64,000 nt of DNA, from assembly GCA_037176725.1 (NCBI GenBank), contig JAZBRS010000020.1, positions 52,914,001 through 52,978,000 of the forward strand, in the 5' to 3' direction. This document shows, piece by piece, positions 11,041-20,739 of the stretch. Each line of letters opens with the position of its first letter. Within the stretch, counting starts at the first letter, position 1. Made by a program: the position numbers and the translations under genes. The DNA comes from Posidonia oceanica (lineage: Eukaryota > Streptophyta > Magnoliopsida > Alismatales > Posidoniaceae). The notes beneath the pieces are model-generated. The model searched no databases, had not been told where the DNA came from, and saw nothing but the letters and a program-made list of their open reading frames with translations.

Positions 11041-12944
11041 ATTGGTCTGTTGCTACAGCTACTGCAGATGTTGTTGTTCTTGAGAACCCCAGCTGACTTC
11101 TTGTTGTTGATGTTGCTGTTGCTGCATTCCAAACTAAGATTGAGAGAGGAAATGTTGTGGAACATGACCACCATGGAACCAGTTTGATTGCTATTGTCTT
11201 TGTTGCTGCATTAGCCTTGAATCACTTGCTAGTTCAGGGGTAGTAGAGAATGGATCATCCCTCTGCACATTTGACATCATCCTTCCTTGCCTTGGTAAGT
11301 TAGCCATGTTAGCAGGTAAGCCATCTTTTGCAACTGACATGGTGTCCTTCCTTCTCCTTGGAGCTTTGTTTGGGTTCCTTGGCCTCCCTGCTTTCTTCCT
11401 AGGTGATGGTTCACTACAAACACATGTAAACAAGGATAATGTATTAAACATAAAAGTACGAAAACAAAGAAGAATTTAATAGAATTGAAAAGATAGAGTT
11501 TGTGTTTTAACCTAGCTTCTGCAGATGATGTGTCTTGTGGTGGGTCAGAACTTGTTACTGGGTCATTCTTCCTTTCACATTTTTTACACTTGGGTTGCCT
11601 TCTGATTTCATAACCACCTAACTTCTCATCTTTGCTTCTAGTTATTTTGTTCTTGGGCCTAGCAACTTGTGGTTTGATTTCTAAGGGTTTCACTTATGGA
11701 TTGCCTTCAGCCTTCTCCCATAGTGACTTATCTGGCATTGGACTGATTCCACCCCTATAGGCCTTCAAATATGTTGCTGTTGTGGAGCAATCATCCACAT
11801 AGTTCTCCCACTTGGCTTGTCTAATAGAACCTATGAAAGATGTAGCATGTGTACATGGTAGCCCAGTGACTTGCCACACCCTACAAGTGCAAGTCCTCTC
11901 TTTAATGTCTATTATGCACCTTATATCAGGGCCCAAAACTTCTACCTTGTAATCTAAGCTTCTAAGAACTGAAAAACCTCCTAAACCTCTAGATATCTCA
12001 ACAAGGTATTTCCTTGCAAATGGTACAAGAGTATCAATCCATTTCCTTCCATTCTTCTGTCTAATATACATTCCCTTCATTAGTTTTTGTCTTATTGCAA
12101 CTACACATAATACTATTGGTTTCCACCTTACTTCTCCTATGTATGCATTAAATGACTCAGAGATGTTGTTTGTTATATAGTGGCACTTTGTAGACTCACC
12201 AAATTGGGATCTAGACCAATATTTTTCCTTAATTTCAACTCCCATTAAATACTGATATGCCCCCTGTGAATCTGCATTTATTTTCTTCATAAACTAGTTG
12301 AATGCATCAGAAGTGTAAGCTTTGGCTCCAAACCAACTGCTCCAAGTGATCACCATCAAAACTTTTCTTGAAATTCTTATAGAGATGCCTCATACAAGTC
12401 CTGTGCTCAGCCAGTGGCCACTGTGATTGTACACCCTCCTCTAAACCTTTGCACCTATCAGACAGAAAGACCATCCCATTCACATTACCAAGTGCCTCCT
12501 TTAAGCACTTTAAAAACCACCTCCAACTGTCCCCATTCTTAGAGTCTACAATGGAGAAAGCTGTCGGCAACATGCCATAGTTTCCATCTAATGCAGTTGC
12601 TGCAAGTAAAACTCTCTTGTATTTTGTATTCAAATGGCACCCATCTAACCCTGGAAGGGGCCTACATTCTTCAAGGAAACCATCTTTGCAGGCCTTGAAA
12701 CACACAAATAGTCTTGTAAATCTACAAAACTTGTCAACTTCATATTTGATTGTGCTTCCTGGATTTAGTTTGTTCAAAGCAGCAACCATGTCAGGAACAA
12801 GGTTGTACAAATCCTTCCAACTACCATGTAACTCTGTCATAGCAATATCCTTCCCTCTCCACACTCTGTGATAAGGTAGCTGTAGATGGTACTCTTCCAA
12901 CAATCTAGTAGACAAGTCCTTCACCCTATGACTACCATCAAGCT
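11040..12944 (-). pseudogene. MULE transposase, catalytic core, SWIM finger and C-terminal tail
   Basis: From 12944 downward: AWLKLDGSHRVKDLS, then WRGKDIAMTELHGSW, then the MULE catalytic core. Core landmarks are LDGCHLNTKYK (first Asp, DGxH motif, about 12630), VFLSDRCKGLEEGV (second Asp, about 12460) and NNISESFNAYI (the likely catalytic Glu, about 12150). A SWIM zinc finger follows (CTCRVWQVTGLPCTHATSFI, CxCxnCxH, about 11830-11890), then a basic tail with KAGRPRNPNKAPRRRK and a Gln-rich end. Such transposases cut and paste the element. Breaks are a frameshift near 12320, a TAG at about 12298 and a TAA at 11694. A possible intron separates the tail exons near 11410-11510. The 5' continuation is at 15850, across LINE-3. 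Confidence 0.85.
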
Positions 12945-12980
12945 TCAACCATGCCTTTTTTTTTCTTTTGCAAGAGAGAA

Positions 12981-12993
12981 GAGGGAGACCCTC
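12981..12993 (-). other. LINE-3 3'-end hairpin
   Basis: GAGGG-AGA-CCCTC close to the poly-A, at the same place as in LINE-2, LINE-4 and LINE-5; only the loop differs. Confidence 0.55.
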
Positions 12994-13204
12994 TAAGTAA
13001 TATATGAAAGGAGAATCTGTACAAAAGGATGGATATGAGTCCAAGAGAGCCCACCTCAACCAAACTCAAACCAAAAGGAAATAGGTTCCTCAAACCAACT
13101 CCCCAGGCCCACAAGCCCAACACAAAAGAGTAGGACATCTCACAACAATAAACATAGGGCTCGGTCCAACCCAATCTGAGCCCAGCCCAGTCTACAATCA
13201 TTCA

Positions 13205-15839
13205 AAACAAAAACGAGACGGCCTCATGGCAAATATCATCAGGACCTTTGGGGACATGGGCCCTATAAAAAAAACAACGATTTCGTTCGGTCCAGAGATC
13301 GGAAACCATCGTAGTGAAAACGCAGGCATGTTGTCTTTGTTACTTCACGATTGTGGAGAGGCTGTGAAAGCTATGGATCAACTGGTTGACGGTGCCATGC
13401 AAGGAATCACCGTGAATACTCATGGAGGTAAACTGGGAGCGGCAAATATTCTAGATGTGCTTAGAGAACTTGCAGGTCCATAGGAGATGGTCAAGCGTCT
13501 CAACATCTTCTCGACAGAGAGCACATCGGGAAACCAGTACAAATTCGCTTCCTCGAAGCAAGTCATGAGTGGGGAGGCAATTGTGGAGTGCTCTCTAAGA
13601 ACAGAAAGCATGTTGCGGGATGACGCCTTTGCACCAGATGAAGGTCGTCCAAGGGAGAACTGGGCTCTCGGGTCAGATCACATTCCAAGCCGAGTGGAGA
13701 GTAAATCTAGTGGCGTCGGGGGTCCAGGTGATCGAATCCTCACCGTCGCCAATAGGAGAGGCCAGGATCTCGGGCCACAAGTCGTGCATGTCAAGAGTAG
13801 TGGTAGGAGGAAGGTTCCAGCGTCCGTTAATAATAAAGGAGCTCACTCTACATGAGCCATCGCAAGCAAGGTCCTGACGGAGACGGTCTCCCACACGCAG
13901 AAGTAGGGGCGGAGAGCCAAGCCAGGGGTCTAGGAAGAAAAGTGTGTGCCGACCATTGCCGATGTTGTAGCCCAGAAGGTCAACAGTTGGGTGCCAGACC
14001 CTGAGAATGCTGTGCCAAGCCTAGGAAGCATTTTGGGGAGGTCGAGCACACCATATGGAACTACCCCGCAGGTACTTTCCCCTGAGCCATTTCACCCACA
14101 GTGCGTCCTTATTCATCTCAACCTCCCAGAAGAGTCGGAGGATACCAGCGTGATTACTGTCAGTGGCACGCCGAATACCAAGACCTCCCTCCTCCTTTGG
14201 TCGACAGACATCATTCCATGATTTGAAGATGCACTTCCTCAAGCCATGACCGTACCATAGGAAATGGAGCATCATGCGATCGATAGCTTCCAGGACATTG
14301 GCTGGAAGGATGAAGACAGATGTCCAGTAGAGGTTCATGGAAGAAAGAACAGACTTAATTAACTCAACTCTCCCAGCGTAGGACAGGAGTATGGCTTTCT
14401 AGGATTGCAATCAAGCCGTGATAGCTTGCAGCAATGGGGAGCATGAGGTCGCTGAGAGTCACTTGGAGAGGAGTGGGAGACCTAGGTGTCTCACTAGTAG
14501 CTGCCCTTGAGTCAGTCCCAGATGAGAGGCAATCCAATGCCAGTGCTTCATAGGCCCACCAAAGTAGATAGTGCTCTTGTGGAAGTTGATAGTGAGGCCA
14601 GAGAGAGTTGTGAATTCATCAAGCACTAGCTTCAACTGACGAGCATTCTTCTTATCAGCCTTCAAGAATATCATGAGGCCATCTGCAAATATAACGTGGG
14701 AGACAGAGAGCGAGCCGCAGGAGAGGGGGTCCAACTCATGCTTAGACTCAGCTTTCCGAAGAAGGGCAGAGAGGACCTGCATAGCAAGGACAAAGAGGTA
14801 GGGCGATATAGGATCACCCTGCTGCACCCCATTGGAGGAATGGAAGGGAGCAGTACACTCACCATTGATCAATAGAGAGAAAGTGGGGTTCATGCACTCT
14901 TGAATCCACCCTACCCATTTTTCATAAAACCCAAAGCATCGCAGAGTGTTGCAGAAAATGCTTGTTCAGAGAGTCAAAAGCTTTGTGAAGATCTAAATTC
15001 AAACACATTCGAGCTCGACCTTGTCCAGTGTGGAGGTTGTGACAGAGTTCGTGAGCGAGAAGGATTGAATCAGTGATTCTCCTTCCATTGATAAACACAC
15101 TCTGATTAAAATCAATGAGATTGGGCAGGAGAGGCTTGAGCCTGTTGGCCAAGATTTTGGAGATGATGCGATACAGAACGTTACATAGTGCAATGGGACG
15201 ATAATCATCTATAAAGGCATGAATGGTCTTCTTCGGCACAAGACAGAGGAGGGTATGATTCACTTGAGCAAGCAGCCTACCAGACCTCAGGAAGTTGTTC
15301 ACAGCAGCCAAAAATCATTAGAGATGGTAGACCAAGTCGCATGGTAAAATGCTCCATTGAAGCCATCAAAACCAGGAGATCGATTGCGATTAAGGCTTCT
15401 AACCACCGTCTGATGCTCATCCATGGAGGCCAGAGCATAGAGCTGCTGGTTCTCAGTCTCAGTGATGGAAGCCATGAGCAGGTCCAGCAAGAGTTGCCTG
15501 ACGTTACACTGTTGATTGAAGAGCTGGCTATAGCGAGTGATAAAAAGTTGAACAATACTCGGTTGGTCGGTAACAAAGCTATCATTAACCTCAATGTTAC
15601 AAATGGTATTGCGTGCTTTCCTCGCTCGCATGGAGGCATGGAAGAAAGCTATGTTAGCATCACCTTCCCTTAGCCAACAGATTCTAGATTGTTGTCTGGC
15701 CTTTGATTCCTCCTGCCAATAGAGGTTAGTGAGTTGGCACCGATAATTAGCTTCAGCTTGGAGCAAACCAGAACTCATGGGGTCTCTAATCATAGCATTC
15801 TGAATGGCCAGTAGAGATTGCTAACAACTAGCAATTCTA
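13205..15839 (-). pseudogene. LINE-3 ORF2 fragment: reverse transcriptase and zf-RVT
   Basis: Starts mid-protein at LLAIQNAMIRDP (about 15805). Reverse transcriptase follows: DDYRPIALCNVLYRIISK (about 15200), DLHKAFDSL (about 14985), QQGDPISPYLF (about 14810) and the active site as VIFADGLMIF (about 14690), where the second Asp has become Gly. The thumb and connection regions follow (YWTSVFILPANVLEAIDRMM, about 14320; WVKWLRGKYLRGSSIWCARPP, about 14050), then zf-RVT and the C-terminal tail. Several frame changes and stops break it (for example near 15300, 14930 and 14440). Open segments on the opposite strand over 13226-14221 are shadows. Confidence 0.85.
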
Positions 15840-15849
15840 TCAACCATGG

Positions 15850-16098
15850 CTTTACTTTAGAAGCAATCCAATATTTGGATGCATTCTCATTGCCACACTT
15901 GTTCACAAATGAACAAGTATGAGGTTCACTAGTCACTTTAACTTGATATGAGACCCCATCAGCTAATTTAGATGCATGTAACCTCCATTTACAATTCATA
16001 TCTGGACACCTAACAGTAACACACTTGGGTTCACTATTAATGTATTTTACTTTACACTCATTGATGATGTTATACTGCCTGAGTGCTAGCCAGTACTA
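15850..16098 (-). pseudogene. MULE transposase, MuDR-type zinc/DNA-binding segment
   Basis: Reading down from 16098: a segment with KYINSEPKCVTVRCPDMNCKW, then RLHASKLADGVSYQVKVTSE, PHTCSFVNK and KYWIASKVK. The pattern C-x4-C-x4-C-x-W-R-L-x-A ... H-x-C is the plant MuDR zinc-binding region that precedes the catalytic core. Its downstream partner AWLKLDGSHRVKD is found at 12944 after LINE-3 is removed; its upstream partner is at 49232 after LINE-4 and element A are removed. A stop from LINE-3 follows only because of the insertion. Confidence 0.8.
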
Positions 16099-16143
16099 AT
16101 AAATGTTCTCATTTTTTTTAATTTTCTTTTTTGTAGAGCAAAG

Positions 16144-16156
16144 GAGGGGAACCCTC
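16144..16156 (-). other. LINE-4 3'-end hairpin
   Basis: The minus strand reads GAGGG-TTC-CCCTC just upstream of the A-rich tail, matching the other LINE copies in place and stem. Confidence 0.55.
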
Positions 16157-16375
16157 AAATTTAATAAAAAAGAAAATTGTACAAAGGAAGGGCAATGGGT
16201 AAGAGAACCCGAGCTAAAAGCACAAGCTCTCCACAAAATATAAACGACTAACACCTCAAACAAGGACCCAAGAATTTGGCCTAAGAGCAAAATCCCAATA
16301 AAACAAGGCATTGCATCCCAGCCCAATAATCAAGCCACAGGGTAAAAAAAGAAAGAAAAGCAGCCTGCCCGCTAC

Positions 16376-16931
16376 TCAATCTTCTACAGGGACTCCACCA
16401 TAGTAGACCTCCTGACAAATCCCACTGATGGATTTTGGGAGATATGAATCCTCAAAAAGGCACTTGTTGCGCTCCGTCCAGAGACCAGCTATCACCCTTG
16501 AGAACATGCAGGAGACTCGACGCTGCATCGTGGAGGGAGTGCGTTGCTGCTGGAAAACTTGAAGGAGGTGATTAACAGCCTCAACCAGAGTCTCACTATC
16601 AGGAGCATGCAAATTACAGAGGATCAACAACTCCGATCACACCTTCACTGCAAAGCTGCAAGTCTAGAGCAAATGGTCAATGGTTTCAAAGTCTCTACAG
16701 CAGAGGGGGCATCTCGATACAAGAATGAACCCTCACCGTTGGAGAAGGTCCTACGTCAGAAGGCCGCGGCAGAGAGCACGCCAGGCGCAAACAGCCTACC
16801 AGGGGATGGCACCATTACACCGGATGAACTTCATCCAGGCCATCTTCAAGGCATGAGTTCTAACAGCATCCCAAGCAGATCTCAGGAAAATCTAGCAGCG
16901 TTCAGAGCCCAAGTGATTGAGTCTTAGCCAT
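16376..16931 (-). pseudogene. LINE-4 ORF2 C-terminal piece (zf-RVT and tail)
   Basis: Holds the zf-RVT domain in damaged form (CAWRAL ... LVSRCPLCCRDFETIDHLL, about 16680-16760) and the tail LLILCNLHAPDSET ... VIAGLWTERNKCLFEDSYLP ending with a stop near 16376. Several in-frame stops are present. It joins the piece at 45215 when element A and one copy of CCATC are removed. Confidence 0.8.
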
Positions 16932-17090
16932 CTGTAGTAATCCTGAACTCTAATCGTCCATGCACGTTACCAAAGCTTGCGTGCACCGATCAAAATAGGC
17001 TCACTATATGCGGCTGGATCCGAGAAAAGAGACTCGACTCGGAAACGCTGGCAAAAGAAAAGAAAAGAAAAGAAATGATAAGACAAATCG

Positions 17091-17101
17091 GAGTCGCCAC
17101 C
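17091..17101 (-). other. PBS-like word inside U5 of element A
   Basis: The minus strand reads GGTGGCGACTC followed by CG, matching the first 11 to 12 bases of the tRNA-Arg complement seen at the real PBS (41899-41917). It is about 160 bp inside the LTR. The 5' LTR has a one-base variant at 42072-42082. Confidence 0.5.
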
Positions 17102-17906
17102 GGGTCTATTGAATTGGAAGACAAGGAAAACCGGGGTTAATACATGAAAAGACATGTAAAACCGAATGCAAGGAAGGGCAAAGGGATGCAATGCTAAGCT
17201 AGACCATGCTATGCCATGCTATGCTATGCTATGCTATGACTCATGCCTAGGATAAAGGAGAAGGTCGATGCGAGCCAAGAGAAAGGGCAAGGACTCCTGT
17301 TATGCACGGGGAAGGTGTTAGGCACCCCCGATACGTCTGAGAGTCGGTCTTTCTTAGGCAATCTTGCGCTAATGCAGGGAATTGCTAGCCTAATGCCTAA
17401 ATGCCATAATTGCCAACCTACTATGCATTGGAAATAAATGTGCTATCTATGTGCTCAGCTACGCTGCTAGTGTTCCGAACTGGGTAGACCCTGGTTCGTG
17501 AGAACTCCTAAGCAGTAAGCATCATAGCCCTAAATGCAGATGCAGGCGATAAAGCAAAACTATGGGAAAACCAAGCAATGCAAATGACATGCAAGCGATA
17601 AAGCAAAGCAGGTGCGAAAAACGGTGCGAAATGCGGGAAACAATGCAAGGCATGGAAAACGATGCAAAAGGGGCACGGAAAACTATGCAGAGGAGCGAGA
17701 AACGATGCAAAACGCGGAAAACGGGGCAAAGTGTGGAAAATGAGGTAAAGCGGGGTGCAAAACCAAAGCAGAGGGTTGGGCAACATGCATTGGGGTTGCA
17801 GCAAGCTAAAGAAGCAATAAAACGCGGAAAACGACGAGTGGAGCAAAATTGGCGCTATAAAATGGCTGTCAGCCATCTGTAAGTATTGGACGTTGGCAAC
17901 ACCAGT

Positions 17907-20025
17907 GTCCAACGTTGGACGCAGCATTGCTGGCATCCAACACCTGCTGGAGGCAAACAGCATGCAGATTTTGGAAAACAGTGCATTCTAACTACATGGA
18001 TGCAATACAGATGCAAGAATGCAACTAAATGAGTGCAGGAGATGCAGGTCTAACCTAACAGAAGATTAGAAGAGGAATTAGAGTAAGGAGCAAGCCAGAA
18101 TCCAAGATCAAAGCAAGCAGGTTGTTGGATGCCTATAGGCTGGGCGTCCAATGTTAGACGCCAGAGGGACAGGCGTCTAACACAGACCAGAAGACAGAGA
18201 AGAGAAAGAGGCATACAAAAGCAAAATAAAAATAGGTACATGCATTTGGGCTACTGGAGATGAGCATGGGGCAAACATACAAGCAAAGGAAGCACAAAAG
18301 AAACCAATCAGACCTTACCTGTAGCTTGTGCCAGGTCAGAGACACAACCAGGGAGTTGGACGTGAGCTAGGCCGGCATCCAATGTTGGACGCCAGCACCA
18401 GCAGCGTACAATGCCTTGGGAGGCACAACACACAAAAAAATGCATAAAATAGCAAAATAATCCAAAGAAGTTAAAGAACAGTTGCTAAAGAAGTTAAGCA
18501 CGCATATAAACGTAGAGGACATGCAAGCAAGGAGATCAGAACAACATGCAAGCTTTGAATAACAAGATGAGGAACCAAGACGTTGGACGCTAGAGCCAGC
18601 AGCGTCCAAAGTTGGACGCTGAAGGCTCTAGTGTCCAATGACCAAAGCATGTAGACCTACCTGTTCTAAAGGGGGAGCTCAGCTCTGACCCCACCTACAT
18701 GCATGCAAACTACTGAAACATGCTAGAGCAATAATACACATCCACAACAGGCATTTAACTCAGAGGACAAGTAAAAAAAGGAAACATGCATAGAGATGAA
18801 AGATTTAAACTTTGCTAAAAGGAGTAAGCTACTTAAAAAGATCCTAGCAAACCTAAGCATGGTTGCCATAGGGGCCAGGCATCCCTAAGTAAGCATGGAT
18901 CACAAAATAGCATAAAAAATATGCATGATATAGGCATGGCGGCAAGCTACAACTAACAGGGGTGTTGGACGCTAGGTGAACCACCGTCCAACGCTGGACG
19001 CAGCTCACCCTGGCATCCAACGTAGGCAAGAGACAGACTGATATCAGAGCATGCAAAGAAGATTCAAACAAGCATGGAATAGGCAAATAGGCATGGCATA
19101 ACATCAGAGAACATTTAAGGAAGCATATAGCATGGATTTACAAAAAAGCATGCAATGATAAAGCATGGAAAGCATCAAAACAGGGGCAAGGCAAGACAGA
19201 GCGTTGGACGCCAGCCTATGCCGCGTCCAACGTTGGATGCACCAGGTGGTGCGTCCAACACAATGAACTCACTCTTGGCCACGAATCACGACCAAAAGGA
19301 TTCAAAAAAATTGTAAAACTGCAGGGGGACGTACTACTAGGCATGCAAGACCAAAGGGGATGGAGTGCTTACCGTTTGATGGCCTAGAATGGCAGCTTCG
19401 CCTTGCTTGCCGATATTGCGGGTGTGCTAGCAGTAGCTACTCCGACGAGCTCGCGCGGGCTGCTGGGAGCTCCAGAGGAGGTCGCGAAGGGTCGAGGACG
19501 GAGAGGGGAGTGCACTCTACGCTCTGGACGTGGCAAACATCCTCTGGACTCGGTGTGGTGACTGTGGCAATGGCATGAACTTCTAGTTTTGTTGCAGCTC
19601 GCATGGGTTCAAGTGTTGGTAGGTTTGATTTGCAGGCCAAATTCTGGCAATTGCAGGTCGTGGCAGGTGCGGATGAGTGTGGGAAGGCCATGTGGATTGT
19701 CAAAGGAGGGCATGGGTGCTGTCAGAAGGCCGGCCAGGGTAAGTCGATGGCAGGCGTGGGCGGCGAAAGTCAACAGCTGCAGAGAGAGGTTAGAGAGCAG
19801 ATTAATGGCTGATGAGGAGGGGATGGGCAGTTACTTGGGTTTGGAAGGTAGTGGATGGCGTGGAGTGGAGGAAGGGACGGGTAGTAAGTGCGGGGAGGCG
19901 GTGGAGTGGACGGGCGGTGAGCCGAAGGGGGCGGAGCAGCCGCTGCTGCAACCGAATCGTTGGACGCCGGAGTAGAGGGTGTCCAACATTGGACACTAGC
20001 ATAGGCCGCGTCCAACGTTGGACAC
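17907..20025. repeat. Dispersed GCGTCCAACGTTGGACGC palindromes in LTR-A
   Basis: At least eight palindromes of 14 to 20 bp in this LTR, for example 17907-17920, 18143-18162, 18374-18393, 18601-18620, 18985-19000, 19223-19240, 19979-19996 and 20008-20025, plus single half-sites (TTGGACGC, GCGTCCAA) between them. The 5' LTR has the same set, for example 42884-42897, 44928-44945 and 44957-44974. The core is CCAACGTTGG with GCGT/ACGC arms. They are not tandem: spacing varies from about 30 to 370 bp. Confidence 0.8.
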
Positions 20026-20265
20026 TGCTTGTTCCAGTGTCCAACACACTCAGTTGGCACAAGCTGCAAATGGGCTTGGGCTTGAGCCTGGAAGGGTTTT
20101 AAAAGTTGCAAATAGCTTGGCTTAAGGCTTCTAGGGGTTGGACAAGGTTTTGGGTTTGGAAATGGGTTAGAAAAATAGGTTAGAAAAGGGATGCCATTCC
20201 AGAGTCCACACGAGCCTGCACAAGAGAACAACCAACCTCCAGGCTATCAGAATGGGGTGTCTACA

Positions 20266-20280
20266 GATGCCCCTCCCTGA
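20266..20280 (-). other. Polypurine tract of element A
   Basis: The minus strand reads TCAGGGAGGGGCATC directly before the 3' LTR. A G-rich purine tract at this point primes plus-strand DNA synthesis in LTR elements. The last bases (CATC) are not purines, so the exact primer end is unsure. Confidence 0.65.
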
Positions 20281-20394
20281 GCGAGGTTAAGCGGAGCGAG
20301 ACCGATGCTCAAGGTAGACAAGACACCCTACCTGACGCCGGCAAGAGCACAAAACAACTGTAGGTGTGAGTCATTCGCCTGGTGGATGCACTGG

Positions 20395-20575
20395 AAAACA
20401 CAGCTCGGGGCCACAATGCAGATGTGGATGCAAATGCAGATGCTGATGCTGATGCAATGCGTGCCAGTGCAGATGCAATGCATGTCGATGCTGTTATTTA
20501 CCATGCAATGCCGTTAGTAAAAGAATGCGATGCTGATGCAGAAGGGATGCAAAGAAAGCTGCAATGCAATGCGTG
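20395..20575. repeat. Degenerate GATGCA hexamer repeat
   Basis: Run of GATGCA/GATGCT/AATGCA words. It yields an Asp-Ala-rich frame on the + strand (antisense to the element) that I do not regard as coding. Confidence 0.5.
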
Positions 20576-20739
20576 AGTTTAGGGATTAGTCCGAGCTCAC
20601 AAAAGAAATGCTTGACAAGACTGACAGGCTTGGCATCAGAGCAGTTAGGGCTGCTAGCCCAACAAGCAAAAGGGGTAGACAATTGGACGGCTGTCGGTCG
20701 AGCAGTTAGGGCTGCCAGCCTGCATGGAAAAAAGGAGCA

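Larger units (their letters stand above)
12955..15839 (-). mobile_element. LINE-3: 5'-truncated L1-clade LINE inside MULE transposase
   Basis: Minus strand, with the poly-A tail shown as T-run from 12956. A target duplication of about 9-10 bp, TCAACCATG(C/G), lies at 12945-12954 and 15840-15849. The element starts inside ORF2, just before the reverse transcriptase, so it is a typical 5'-truncated insertion of 2.9 kb. It splits the transposase between the zinc-binding region and the catalytic core. The family hairpin GAGGG-AGA-CCCTC is at 12981-12993. Confidence 0.88.
16113..16931 (-). mobile_element. LINE-4, 3' piece
   Basis: This is the downstream third of a LINE whose upstream part is at 45215-49217. 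The outer target duplication ATAAATGTTCTCAT (14 bp) lies at 16099-16112 and 49218-49231, which proves one insertion into the MULE. The T-run at 16112-16119 is the poly-A tail. The hairpin GAGGG-GAA-CCCTC is at 16144-16156. It ends abruptly at 16931, where element A begins. Confidence 0.93.
16932..20265 (-). repeat. Element A 3' LTR (3,334 bp)
   Basis: TGTAGTAATCC ... GGGTGTCTACA on the + strand. Contains the conserved U5 block (about 17079-17365), a PBS-like word GGTGGCGACTC on the minus strand at 17091-17101, an (ATGCT)n run at 17196-17236, a cluster of GCGTCCAACGTTGGACGC-type palindromes (17907-20025) and a G/C-rich U3 portion (19360-20000). Short reading frames inside it are not conserved in position and I do not call them genes. 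Confidence 0.95.

Noticed and set aside
13226..14221. Plus-strand frames of 70 to 122 codons
   Set aside because: Antisense shadows of LINE-3 reverse transcriptase and zf-RVT; the minus-strand reading explains every segment.
19360..19980. Gly/Arg/Trp-rich frames in the LTR-A U3 region (also 44290-44930)
   Set aside because: Present in both LTRs but with different frame lengths and no domain. G/C-rich regulatory LTR sequence is the simpler reading.
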